Shown: positions 1-5,847, numbered from the stretch's first letter. The stretch: DNA of 9,653 nt from RGIG8748 sp045576175 (GCA_045576175.1 JAZNFW010000088.1:1-9653), one strand, 5' to 3'. Numbers and translations are program-made. The notes: generated by a model not told the origin, from the letters alone.

Positions 1-76
1 TGGTCGGAGTGACGGGACTTGAACCCACGGCCCCCAGACCCCCAGTCTGGTGCGCTACCAACTGCGCTACACCCCG
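1..76 (-). tRNA. tRNA-Pro, anticodon GGG
   Basis: Read on the minus strand, the segment folds as a full tRNA. The 7-bp acceptor stem is CGGGGTG/CACTCCG with one G-T wobble. The D-arm uses GCGC/GCGC, and the anticodon stem CCAGA/TCTGG encloses loop CTGGGGG, giving anticodon GGG (proline, reads CCC/CCU). The T loop is TTCAAGT, followed by discriminator A and an encoded CCA (plus-strand tgg at 1-3). The T stem GTGGG/CCCGT carries two adjacent G-T wobble pairs, which is slightly weak. It lies 6 bp downstream of tRNA-Arg and is almost certainly co-transcribed with it. The isoacceptor call is from the sequence; I did not run a covariance model. Confidence 0.96.
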
Positions 77-82
77 ATATAG

Positions 83-159
83 TGGCGCGCCTAAGTGGAT
101 TCGAACCACCGGCCTAACGCTTAGGAGGCGTTCGCTCTATCCTACTGAGCTATAGGCGC
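83..159 (-). tRNA. tRNA-Arg, anticodon CCT
   Basis: On the minus strand the acceptor stem GCGCCTA/TAGGCGC pairs perfectly. The D-arm is GCTC/GAGC, and the anticodon stem AACGC/GCGTT encloses loop CTCCTAA, giving anticodon CCT (arginine, reads AGG). The T arm is GGTGG-TTCGAAT-CCACT, followed by discriminator G and an encoded CCA (plus-strand tgg at 83-85). It is the promoter-proximal member of a two-tRNA unit with tRNA-Pro, separated by the 6 bp at 77-82. Confidence 0.97.
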
Positions 160-193
160 GTGCAAATCCATGGCACATCTGCTACATTTAAAT

Positions 194-222
194 ATATTAC
201 CTCAAAAACTGTGCTTTGTCAA
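194..222 (-). promoter_or_regulatory. Sigma-A promoter of the tRNA-Arg/tRNA-Pro unit
   Basis: On the minus strand a perfect -35 TTGACA (plus 217-222) is followed after exactly 17 bp by TAATAT (plus 194-199) as the -10. Transcription would start near 187, about 28 nt before the first base of tRNA-Arg. It is the only consensus promoter pointing into the tRNA pair. It is back-to-back with the promoter at 269-297, so 223-268 is shared upstream DNA. Confidence 0.8.
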
Positions 223-268
223 GTGTTTATTGCCAAAAAGTGAAAAAGATTTTTAAAATATTTCCCCC

Positions 269-297
269 TTTTCAAAATTCGTATTTTGTGGTAGAAT
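269..297 (+). promoter_or_regulatory. Extended -10 promoter of the TPM-domain gene
   Basis: A TAGAAT -10 hexamer (292-297) preceded by TGG forms an extended -10. A TTTTCA -35-like hexamer (269-274) lies 17 bp upstream. Expected start is near 304, leaving a leader of about 24 nt before the ATG at 328. The weaker -35 is compensated by the TGn motif. The assignment is by consensus match only. Confidence 0.6.
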
Positions 298-327
298 GTA
301 TTAAAAGATATTGTTTTGGAGAAACCT

Positions 328-1035
328 ATGAAAAAATTATTTGCAATAGTTCTTATAATAATAGCACTCATCTCTACGCTTGCACAGGCAAAGGAAACAG
401 AGTTTCTGTCTGTATGGGATTCGGCGGATATGCTAAGAGACGAAACCGAGCGTTATATATACACACAAAACCGCATATTATCCGAAAAAACAGGTGCTAG
501 AATAATAATAGCCACAGCTTTGTCATCAGGCGAGCTTTCATTAAGTCAGTATGCCGACAATTTGTATGCAGAGCTTGGTGTAAAGTCAATTGGAAGAGGC
601 AACAGCATTTTTATTTTGCTTTGTAGGGACGAGGCGGACTACTGCATAAAGGTGTCGGATGCACTGCTTGGTGTTCTTTCCCATTCGGATGCTCACTTAT
701 ATCTTGTGGAGAATATGGAAAAGGATTTTGCAAAGGGCGACTACGACAGTGCCTCTATTAAGACCTACAACGCTCTTGCCGACTGGTACAAGGAAAAGTA
801 TCATATAGATTTGTCGCTTACAGAGGATATGACAGACTATGAAAATATAGTAAAGACGGAAAGGGAAAGAGAGCTTTTACGCACAATACTTATTGCTGTG
901 GCAGTTGTGCTTGTAAGCTTTGGACTAGCTTATGCACTTATTCGCTACAGAAGGCAAAAGAGGATGAGGCGTCTTCTTGAAAAACGACAGGAGCGCAGAA
1001 GACGCTATGCTCAGGCTCTTATGAGCAAAAAATAG
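328..1035 (+). CDS. TPM-domain (TLP18.3/Psb32/MOLO-1 type) membrane-anchored exported protein
   Basis: The 235-aa product starts with a signal peptide: KK followed by a hydrophobic core at residues 4-18, and a plausible AQA cleavage site at 19-21. Residues ~27-155 look like a TPM domain, with a conserved-style start (VWDSADMLRDETERYI), a central GARIIIAT strand and the RGNSIFILLCR segment typical of the family. One transmembrane helix follows (~186-205), then a strongly basic cytoplasmic tail (~206-226, runs of R and K). TPM proteins are extracytoplasmic and some have acid-phosphatase activity; the role here is unknown. The start is ATG 328, not the in-frame TTG at 316, because GGAG at 318-321 lies 6 nt upstream of the ATG. 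It has its own promoter and no clear terminator before the next promoter at 1049. The family call is from fold-like motifs, not a profile search. Confidence 0.78.
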   Translation: MKKLFAIVLIIIALISTLAQAKETEFLSVWDSADMLRDETERYIYTQNRILSEKTGARIIIATALSSGELSLSQYADNLYAELGVKSIGRGNSIFILLCRDEADYCIKVSDALLGVLSHSDAHLYLVENMEKDFAKGDYDSASIKTYNALADWYKEKYHIDLSLTEDMTDYENIVKTERERELLRTILIAVAVVLVSFGLAYALIRYRRQKRMRRLLEKRQERRRRYAQALMSKK

Positions 1036-1048
1036 TCCGGCCTTTTGG

Positions 1049-1077
1049 TTGACTTAAGTAAATTTCGAAGGTATAAT
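1049..1077 (+). promoter_or_regulatory. Sigma-A promoter of the yqhQ-prmC operon
   Basis: TTGACT (1049-1054, five of six consensus bases) is separated by 17 bp from a perfect TATAAT (1072-1077). The start would be near 1084, about 25 nt ahead of the yqhQ ATG, with AAAGGA (1095-1100) as ribosome binding site. The promoter begins only 14 bp after the stop of the upstream TPM gene. Confidence 0.85.
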
Positions 1078-1108
1078 AGTCCTATATTCAGTACAAAGGA
1101 AGATAGAT

Positions 1109-2059
1109 ATGAGTAATAAAGAAAAGAAATGCCATATAACTTCAATAGGCGGACAGGCGGTTATAGAGGGCGTTATGATGCGAGGCCCCAAGAATATCGC
1201 TACCGCCGTGCGAAAGTCCGACGGCACTATAATAGTAGACAAAAAAGATATATCAAGCTTTGTGACCAAATACAAGTTAAACAAAATCCCCATAGTAAGA
1301 GGTGTGTTCTCATTTATAGATTCGCTTGTTACGGGTATGAAATGCCTTATGTTTTCGGCAGACCAGGTGGATTTGGATGAGGACGAGACATACCAGAACT
1401 CAAAGTTTGAAAACTGGCTCGAGGATAAATTGGGCGATAAGATAAAGGATATTGCCATATATTTTGCAGTGGCAGTTGCCGTGGTTTTTAGCATAGGGCT
1501 TTTTATGCTTTTGCCAAATGCTCTTGCGGGCGTTGTGGATATATTTACAGACAACAAACTTGTTCTCAATCTCTCCGAGGGTATAATCCGTATGCTGATT
1601 TTTATGGGGTATCTTCTTCTTGTATCCAGAATGAAGGATATACAAAGGGTATTCCAGTACCACGGTGCAGAGCACAAGACTATTGCCACATACGAAGCAG
1701 GCGACGAGCTTACCGTGGAGAACGCAAGGAAACATTCCAGACTTCATCCAAGATGCGGTACAAGCTTTTTACTTATAGTAATGGTTGTGAGCATCATTAT
1801 ATTTTCTTTCTTAAGATGGGGTGCTATGTGGCAGAATATGCTTATGCGTCTTGCACTTATGCCTGTTGTGGCAGGCGTGTCCTACGAGCTTATTAAGTTT
1901 GCAGGAAGATGCAAGCTAAAGGCGGTAAAGATAATTACAATGCCTGGTTTGTGGCTCCAGAAAATTACCACAAGAGAGCCTGACGACAGTCAGCTTGAGG
2001 TTGCAATAGAATCATTAAAGGCAGTACTCACCGATAACAAAGAGGACGACAAATGGTAA
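1109..2059 (+). CDS. yqhQ: YqhQ-like DUF1385 membrane protein
   Basis: The 316-aa product has the landmarks of the DUF1385/YqhQ family. These are the N-terminal GGQAVIEGVMMRGP (residues 14-27), a central HGAEHK block (185-190), HPRCGTSF (213-220) and a C-terminal PGLWLQKITTREPDD (279-293). Hydrophobic segments at ~114-140, ~159-174, ~219-235 and ~244-265 indicate an integral membrane protein. The biochemical function of the family is not established. In many Clostridia and Bacilli the gene is grouped with translation genes such as rpmE, prmC and prfA. Here it is followed by prmC with a 7-bp overlap (2053-2059), which implies translational coupling. The ATG at 1109 is supported by the ribosome binding site 8 nt upstream. 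The symbol follows the Bacillus name for the family. Confidence 0.9.
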   Translation: MSNKEKKCHITSIGGQAVIEGVMMRGPKNIATAVRKSDGTIIVDKKDISSFVTKYKLNKIPIVRGVFSFIDSLVTGMKCLMFSADQVDLDEDETYQNSKFENWLEDKLGDKIKDIAIYFAVAVAVVFSIGLFMLLPNALAGVVDIFTDNKLVLNLSEGIIRMLIFMGYLLLVSRMKDIQRVFQYHGAEHKTIATYEAGDELTVENARKHSRLHPRCGTSFLLIVMVVSIIIFSFLRWGAMWQNMLMRLALMPVVAGVSYELIKFAGRCKLKAVKIITMPGLWLQKITTREPDDSQLEVAIESLKAVLTDNKEDDKW

Positions 2060-2895
2060 ATTACAAAATAGGCGATGCCCTTAAAGAGGGCATCGCTTCT
2101 CTTAACGAAAGTAAAATAGAATCTTCTGTTACAGATGCAAGGGTACTTCTTTGCCATGTGCTTTCCTGCGACAGCCTGTATCTTACAGTTTATAAGGACA
2201 ACGCTATGAAAGAGGAAGATGCAAAAAAGTACTTTGAATTTATAAACAGGCGAAAAAAGTGCGAGCCTGTGAGCTATATTACTGGCAAAAAAGAATTTAT
2301 GTCGCTGGATTTTTGCGTAGATAGCGGAGTTCTTATACCAAGGCCCGACACAGAGGTGCTGTGCACACTCGCCATAGAAAAATTAAAGGATATGGAAAGT
2401 GTAAATATAATCGATATGTGTACAGGCTCGGGGGCAGTGGCAGTGGCACTTAAAAAATACATCCCCCAAAGCACTGTAACAGCTCTCGATATATCTGACG
2501 ATGCAATACGAGTTGCAAATCGCAACGCCAAACTAAACGGTGTGGATATAGAGGTAAAAAAGCACGATGTAAAAATTCCCTACACCGCCTTGGCAGATGC
2601 GGTGGTATCAAATCCGCCGTATATTCCCACGAGGGTTGTTGGCACACTGGATACCGATGTGGCTGACTTTGAACCTCATCTTGCTTTAGACGGGGGAGCG
2701 GACGGGCTGGACTTTTACAAAGCCATAGTAAAAAACATCCGCCAAAGTCTTAAAGCGGGAGGTCTTGTCGCCTTTGAGGTGGGGCACGACCAGTGGGAGA
2801 GCGTAGCAGATATTATGAAAGAGGATTTCACAGATATAGGCTACAGAGAAGATATTGCAGGCATAAAGCGTGTGGTGTACGGCACACTCAAATAA
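2053..2895 (+). CDS. prmC: PrmC (HemK), release factor glutamine N5-methyltransferase
   Basis: The 280-aa product matches the length of PrmC, which uses S-adenosylmethionine to methylate the glutamine of the GGQ motif in peptide chain release factors RF1/RF2 in the cytosol. The N-terminal helical substrate-binding domain (~1-85) is followed by PRPDTEVL (97-104), the SAM-binding motif DMCTGSGAVAVAL (121-133) and an acidic ribose-binding strand TALDIS (143-148). The catalytic NPPY (187-190) places the target glutamine, and the conserved C-terminal PHLALDGGADGL runs 209-220. It starts inside the last codons of yqhQ, with GAGG (2042-2045) 7 nt upstream. The usual partner prfA is not next to it; a gene on the other strand converges, with 3 bp between stop codons. 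Confidence 0.96.
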   Translation: MVNYKIGDALKEGIASLNESKIESSVTDARVLLCHVLSCDSLYLTVYKDNAMKEEDAKKYFEFINRRKKCEPVSYITGKKEFMSLDFCVDSGVLIPRPDTEVLCTLAIEKLKDMESVNIIDMCTGSGAVAVALKKYIPQSTVTALDISDDAIRVANRNAKLNGVDIEVKKHDVKIPYTALADAVVSNPPYIPTRVVGTLDTDVADFEPHLALDGGADGLDFYKAIVKNIRQSLKAGGLVAFEVGHDQWESVADIMKEDFTDIGYREDIAGIKRVVYGTLK

Positions 2896-2898
2896 AAT

Positions 2899-4173
2899 TT
2901 ACGCCAGCTCAAGTGCTCTTGTAAGGAGCCTTAGGTTTGGCGGGTAAACAGTATCAAAGTCCGATATCGGCAGGGGATTTTCGCCCCTGCCGATTTCTAT
3001 TGTGTAGCCGGGGCGGTTGTAGTAGGATATGTACCAGTCCTTGTATCCTGCAAAGCCGGAGGCGTAGGGGGTTATAGCCTTTTGGTATCCGCTCACACGG
3101 GAGAGCTCGTCGGCTATTTCTTCGCTGCGAGGGGGCAGAAAGTCTAGGTACTTCCAATATATTATATCGCCCTGAGTGTGCATGGAGATTGTAAGGGCAA
3201 AGTCATTTGCTACAGTAAGGTTATATAGGCTACGGCTCTCTAGTGCAGAAAGGGGCGAGGAGCCTACAAAATCCCTTGGTGCAGGCGATGTAAAGCCCTG
3301 CGATGCTTTTATTTCCCTTGCTCTTTCCCACGACGCCGGATAGTTTAAGTTAAGATCGGTGCCTGCAATATTGGCTTTCCAACCGTTTGGAAAGGATATG
3401 GCAGGGTATGCCGAGGCTATGGCACGGGCATTTATGTAGTATGGAGAATCTACAGGTATTGCGCCGTTTACAAGGTCAACACCATCGGGATTTACCAAGG
3501 GGAGAACAAAGAGCTTTTTAGATGTGTAGAGTCCGTTTGCGTCTGCACCCGAAAGATTACCGCTTGATGTGAGAGCCTTTAGGTAATCCTCGGCAAATTT
3601 TAACAAAACTGGAGTGGTAATCCACTCGTTTGCGTGGTGCGAGGCATTGTAGAACACATTTTTGCCTCCTGTGCCTATGGTAAGATACCAAAGCTCTTTT
3701 CCCATCACCGACTCGCCCGCACTCGCTCTTGATATAAAAGGATAGCGGACCGAGAGCCCCTCTGTTATGTAGTCTGTAAGCTCATATGAATAATTAACAT
3801 TTGTGGGCACCACATCAAAGCCAAAGGGCACAATAACCGATGCACCCGGAGTATATTCCAGAAGCGAGGGATTGGCTCTACGTATTGCATCGGCAGTTGT
3901 GCCGTATCTTTGGGAGAGGGTGTCTATTGTTTCGCCGCTTTGAATAACGGCAGTTGTGTAGCCCTTAAGGTAGGGTATGATAAACTCATATGTCACCTCG
4001 CCTGCAACACCGTCTGCCTCAATTCCCACACTGTTTTGAAAAGCCACAAGTGCACGGTGCACACTGTCGTCAAACACATCCTTTATTCCGCCTGCGGAAA
4101 ATCCGGCACGCCCCAGTGCAAGAGAGAGGTATTCTACATCAACCCCACGGCTATCTAATTTAAGAACTCTCAT
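2899..4173 (-). CDS. M14-family peptidoglycan peptidase (gamma-D-glutamyl-diamino-acid endopeptidase type) with PG-binding and LysM domains
   Basis: The 424-aa product is modular: a peptidoglycan-binding-1-like domain (~1-68), a LysM repeat (~73-117) and an M14 zinc carboxypeptidase domain (~130-424). Zinc ligands are visible as HxxE (H180, E183) and H332 in ISMHTQG. NPDG is at 228-231, and the general-base glutamate is E393 in TIEIGRG. In classical carboxypeptidases the GxDxNRN motif carries a substrate-binding Arg; here it reads GTDLNLNYP (271-279) with Leu. This fits enzymes of the ENP1/YqgT type that cut the gamma-D-Glu-diaminopimelate bond in peptidoglycan stem peptides. No signal peptide is seen, so the enzyme is cytosolic, acts on imported muropeptides, or is released in the mother cell or spore. 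The ATG has AAGGAGA (4181-4187) 7 nt upstream. Exact substrate is inferred. Confidence 0.88.
   Translation of the reverse strand: MRVLKLDSRGVDVEYLSLALGRAGFSAGGIKDVFDDSVHRALVAFQNSVGIEADGVAGEVTYEFIIPYLKGYTTAVIQSGETIDTLSQRYGTTADAIRRANPSLLEYTPGASVIVPFGFDVVPTNVNYSYELTDYITEGLSVRYPFISRASAGESVMGKELWYLTIGTGGKNVFYNASHHANEWITTPVLLKFAEDYLKALTSSGNLSGADANGLYTSKKLFVLPLVNPDGVDLVNGAIPVDSPYYINARAIASAYPAISFPNGWKANIAGTDLNLNYPASWERAREIKASQGFTSPAPRDFVGSSPLSALESRSLYNLTVANDFALTISMHTQGDIIYWKYLDFLPPRSEEIADELSRVSGYQKAITPYASGFAGYKDWYISYYNRPGYTIEIGRGENPLPISDFDTVYPPNLRLLTRALELA
2966..2994 (+). terminator. Putative intrinsic terminator of yqhQ-prmC inside the convergent gene
   Basis: ATCGGCAGGGG (2966-2976) and CCCCTGCCGAT (2984-2994) form a perfect 11-bp stem with a 7-nt loop, ending 99 nt after the prmC stop. 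On the plus strand it is followed by TTCTATT, an interrupted U-rich tail. On the minus strand no T-run follows, so the polarity fits prmC. It lies wholly within the M14 peptidase coding sequence (codons 394-403). The weakness is the imperfect U tract. Confidence 0.5.
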
Positions 4174-4203
4174 AAAGACATCTCCTTAAAAATTGTTATT
4201 TAC

Positions 4204-4232
4204 ATTATATGTTTACTGTCTTTAAACTTTAA
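4204..4232 (-). promoter_or_regulatory. Weak promoter candidate for the M14 peptidase gene
   Basis: On the minus strand a TATAAT (plus 4204-4209) lies about 30 bp upstream of the ATG. The hexamer 17 bp further up is TTAAAG (plus 4227-4232), only a half match to TTGACA. The -10 is embedded in CATATAAT, which also resembles the CATAnnnT -10 of the sporulation sigma factors E/K. I see no clear sporulation -35, so the sigma factor is undecided. Confidence 0.35.
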
Positions 4233-4282
4233 CGAATTTTTTGGAGATTTTTTGAAAACGGGCATTTTTGTTAAGTTTACAT

Positions 4283-4373
4283 AATGCCGATAATTTTAAA
4301 ATTTGAGCATAAGATTTTTTACTTTTGCCCGATTGGGCAGAAAAAAAAATTGTATAAAAATACGCTCGGCATT
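4283..4373. repeat. Long-range 8-bp inverted repeat enclosing a small hairpin
   Basis: AATGCCGA (4283-4290) is perfectly complementary to TCGGCATT (4366-4373). Between them is a smaller hairpin, TGCCC-gatt-GGGCA (4326-4339), followed by nine A residues. The GC-containing arms stand out against the A/T background. Eight base pairs at this distance could arise by chance, so this is recorded as structure only. Confidence 0.3.
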
Positions 4374-4458
4374 TTACTTAAAAATTGGAGTTTTAACTAT
4401 TTTTAAGGAAAATTTTTCAAAAAACCAAAGTGTCTCAAAAGTAGGCATTTAGGGGGTT

Positions 4459-4487
4459 TAATCCACATATCCACATTGTTATCCACA
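4459..4487 (+). promoter_or_regulatory. Cluster of three tandem DnaA-box-like sites
   Basis: Three direct 9-mers match the DnaA box TTATCCACA: TAATCCACA (4459-4467, one mismatch), ATATCCACA (4467-4475, one mismatch) and TTATCCACA (4479-4487, perfect). Start-to-start spacings are 8 and 12 bp, all on the same strand. DnaA binds such sites at oriC and at secondary clusters that titrate or regulate it. No origin-associated gene (dnaA, dnaN, rpmH, gidA) is nearby, so a secondary cluster is more likely than the chromosomal origin. Confidence 0.55.
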
Positions 4488-4545
4488 AAAAAATCGTGTC
4501 AAAAGATAAAAAATTTTTCAAAAATTTGCAAAAAAATGCAAAAAA
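4487..4545. other. Helically phased A-tracts (predicted DNA curvature)
   Basis: A-tracts begin at 4487, 4508, 4520, 4530 and 4540, each five to seven A long. The last three are exactly 10 bp apart and the others approximately one or two helical turns. Tracts in phase with the helix bend DNA additively. This abuts the DnaA-box-like cluster and precedes the inverted repeat at 4542-4568. Confidence 0.5.
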
Positions 4546-4568
4546 TATTATGGGTTACATAATATTTT
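4542..4568. repeat. Perfect 11-bp inverted repeat, 5-bp spacer
   Basis: AAAATATTATG (4542-4552) and CATAATATTTT (4558-4568) are exact reverse complements around GGTTA. The short spacer and AT-rich arms resemble a protein-binding dyad more than a stable RNA hairpin. No known operator consensus is recognised. Confidence 0.5.
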
Positions 4569-4658
4569 ATTTAACATTTCCGTAATAACTTTTCCGGTGA
4601 AATTTTATCAAAAAATCGCGAAAAAATCTTGTCCAAAAAAACCAAACTTATTTTGAAG

Positions 4659-4699
4659 AAAGCTCGCAAAACCGCATAAACACTGGATTTGCGAGCTTT
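4659..4699. repeat. Perfect 12-bp inverted repeat, orphan hairpin
   Basis: AAAGCTCGCAAA (4659-4670) and TTTGCGAGCTTT (4688-4699) pair perfectly over a 17-nt loop. A T-rich but interrupted tail (GAGGTTTGTTTTGTC) follows on the plus strand. It sits between divergently transcribed genes, so no annotated gene ends here. It may end a small RNA from the AT-rich region or be a dyad operator about 90 bp upstream of the ctsR -35. Confidence 0.5.
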
Positions 4700-4786
4700 G
4701 AGGTTTGTTTTGTCTGTAAAAAAGGGGACAAAGAGAGGGAATTTTTGAAGGTTTGAAAAAAATATGAAAATTTTTTTAAATAATAC

Positions 4787-4815
4787 TTGACAAAACCTAA
4801 AATGTGAGTTATAAT
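4787..4815 (+). promoter_or_regulatory. Consensus sigma-A promoter of the ctsR operon
   Basis: Perfect TTGACA (4787-4792), 17-bp spacer and perfect TATAAT (4810-4815) predict a very strong vegetative promoter starting near 4822. The CtsR operator begins about 4 bp later, so a bound repressor would block RNA polymerase directly. No CIRCE element is seen, so control appears to be by CtsR alone. Confidence 0.92.
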
Positions 4816-4825
4816 GCACTCGTAA

Positions 4826-4848
4826 AGTCAAAGAAAGTCAAAGTCAAA
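4826..4848 (+). promoter_or_regulatory. CtsR operator with an extra third half-site
   Basis: The known CtsR box is two direct heptads RGTCAAA separated by NAN. Here AGTCAAA (4826-4832), spacer GAA, and AGTCAAA (4836-4842) match perfectly. A third AGTCAAA (4842-4848) overlaps the second by one base. The operator lies just after the predicted transcription start and before the AGGAGG ribosome binding site (4856-4861), indicating autoregulation of the operon by its first product. Confidence 0.93.
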
Positions 4849-4869
4849 AACTTTTAGGAGGTTTTTCCT

Positions 4870-5319
4870 ATGAAAATAAGCGATTCCATAGAGAGCTTTA
4901 TAATGGAGCTTCTTACCGCCAAGGGTTCGGTAGAGCTTAGGCGAAACGAGCTGGCACAGTATTTTAACTGTGTGCCCTCGCAGATAAATTATGTTATTCA
5001 GACAAGGTTTACCACGGAGAGAGGATATGTTGTGGAGAGCAGGCGGGGCGGAGGCGGATATGTAAAGATAAGCCGTGTGGAGCTTCCGGGCGGAAGCATA
5101 ATAGAACATATATTAAATTCTGTGGGCGACAGTATAGATGTAATGACAGTTGAGGCACTTTTAAATAATATGTATGCAAACGAAATAATAGGCTCTGCAG
5201 AGGCAAAGATTATTATGACGGCGTGTTCGGGCGGAGCACTGTCCTCAATAAGTGATGGCGCACTCAAAAACAGAGTAAGGGCAGATATATTTAAGAATTT
5301 GCTTTTGCTCTTTGCGTAA
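4870..5319 (+). CDS. ctsR: CtsR, class III heat-shock transcriptional repressor
   Basis: The 149-aa product is the usual CtsR length. The N-terminal winged helix-turn-helix contains the family signature CVPSQINYVIQTRFT (34-48) and the wing ESRRGGGGYVKI (56-67). The tetraglycine tip there (60-63) acts as the heat sensor in characterised homologues, and the preceding Arg is the phosphorylation target of McsB. The C-terminal helical dimerisation domain spans ~75-149. CtsR binds the heptad repeat upstream of its own gene and those of clp genes at low temperature, and is released and degraded after heat or protein stress. It is first in the operon with an AGGAGG 8 nt upstream; mcsA follows after 27 bp. 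Confidence 0.97.
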   Translation: MKISDSIESFIMELLTAKGSVELRRNELAQYFNCVPSQINYVIQTRFTTERGYVVESRRGGGGYVKISRVELPGGSIIEHILNSVGDSIDVMTVEALLNNMYANEIIGSAEAKIIMTACSGGALSSISDGALKNRVRADIFKNLLLLFA

Positions 5320-5346
5320 CTTGGATTTTTAAAGGGAGGAATTTTT

Positions 5347-5847
5347 ATGCTATGTACAAACTGCAATAAGAACAATGCACAGTTCCACTACAAACAGATT
5401 ATAGGAAACAAAAAAACAGAGCACCATCTTTGCACCTCGTGTGCACAATCACTTGGATTTTTAAACAAGACGGACGGTATATTTGATATAGGAAGTATAT
5501 TAAATGATTTTATATCTGTTCCAAATAAAAGCTCTATGTCCAAGACTTCACACAGCTGCAAGGTGTGCGGCACAACATATGATGAGTTCAGACGCTCGGG
5601 GCTTTTGGGCTGTGACAGATGCTACGATGCATTTTCCGGCATAATAGAAACCTCGCTTTCGCAGATACAGCCGTCAACTACACACAAGGGAACCCTCGGC
5701 GGTGAAGCAGGAAAGAGAATAGAGAGGGAAAATGAAATCACATCCTTAAAGGATGAACTTAAAAAGGCAATTATAGATGAGCGCTATGAGGATGCTGCTC
5801 TAATCCGCGACAAAATTAAGAAACTGGAGGAAAAGGAAAATGGCTAA
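5347..5847 (+). CDS. mcsA: McsA, zinc-binding activator of the arginine kinase McsB
   Basis: The 166-aa product carries two zinc-binding modules: C3-x2-C6 with C29-x2-C32, and C71-x2-C74 with C89-x2-C92. A C-terminal UVR motif occupies ~134-166 (LKDELKKAIIDERYEDAALI core), similar to the ClpC middle-domain motif. In Bacillus and Staphylococcus McsA binds and activates McsB and links it to CtsR and ClpC. All eight cysteines are present, so zinc binding should be intact. The ribosome binding site GGGAGGA (5334-5340) is 6 nt upstream. The gene overlaps mcsB by 8 bp, consistent with coupled production of the two partners. Confidence 0.95.
   Translation: MLCTNCNKNNAQFHYKQIIGNKKTEHHLCTSCAQSLGFLNKTDGIFDIGSILNDFISVPNKSSMSKTSHSCKVCGTTYDEFRRSGLLGCDRCYDAFSGIIETSLSQIQPSTTHKGTLGGEAGKRIERENEITSLKDELKKAIIDERYEDAALIRDKIKKLEEKENG

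Larger units (their letters stand above)
4188..4786. other. AT-rich intergenic region between divergent genes, no gene seen
   Basis: About 600 bp separate the start of the M14 gene from the ctsR promoter, unusually long for this gene-dense window. The stretch is dominated by A- and T-tracts. It contains no ORF with a ribosome binding site and recognisable protein; a phenylalanine-rich minus frame at 4571-4831 is a composition artefact running through the ctsR promoter. Structured content is listed separately: the DnaA-box-like cluster, phased A-tracts, three inverted repeats and a perfect 12-bp palindrome AATTTTAAAATT at 4292-4303. Confidence 0.7.

Noticed and set aside
316..327. Upstream TTG start for the TPM-domain protein
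   Set aside because: The GGAG at 318-321 lies inside that extension and is correctly spaced for ATG 328. The signal peptide also begins naturally with MKK at 328.
4321..4349. TGCCC/GGGCA hairpin as intrinsic terminator
   Set aside because: The stem is only 5 bp. On the plus strand it is followed by A residues, and on the minus strand the T-run precedes the stem, so the polarity is wrong both ways.
4459..4570. Chromosomal origin of replication
   Set aside because: Despite DnaA boxes and AT-rich DNA, none of the genes that normally flank oriC in Firmicutes is present and only three boxes are seen.
4571..4831. Minus-strand 86-codon ORF in the intergenic region
   Set aside because: It is rich in Phe/Lys because the DNA is A/T tracts, has no convincing ribosome binding site, and overlaps the consensus ctsR promoter and operator.
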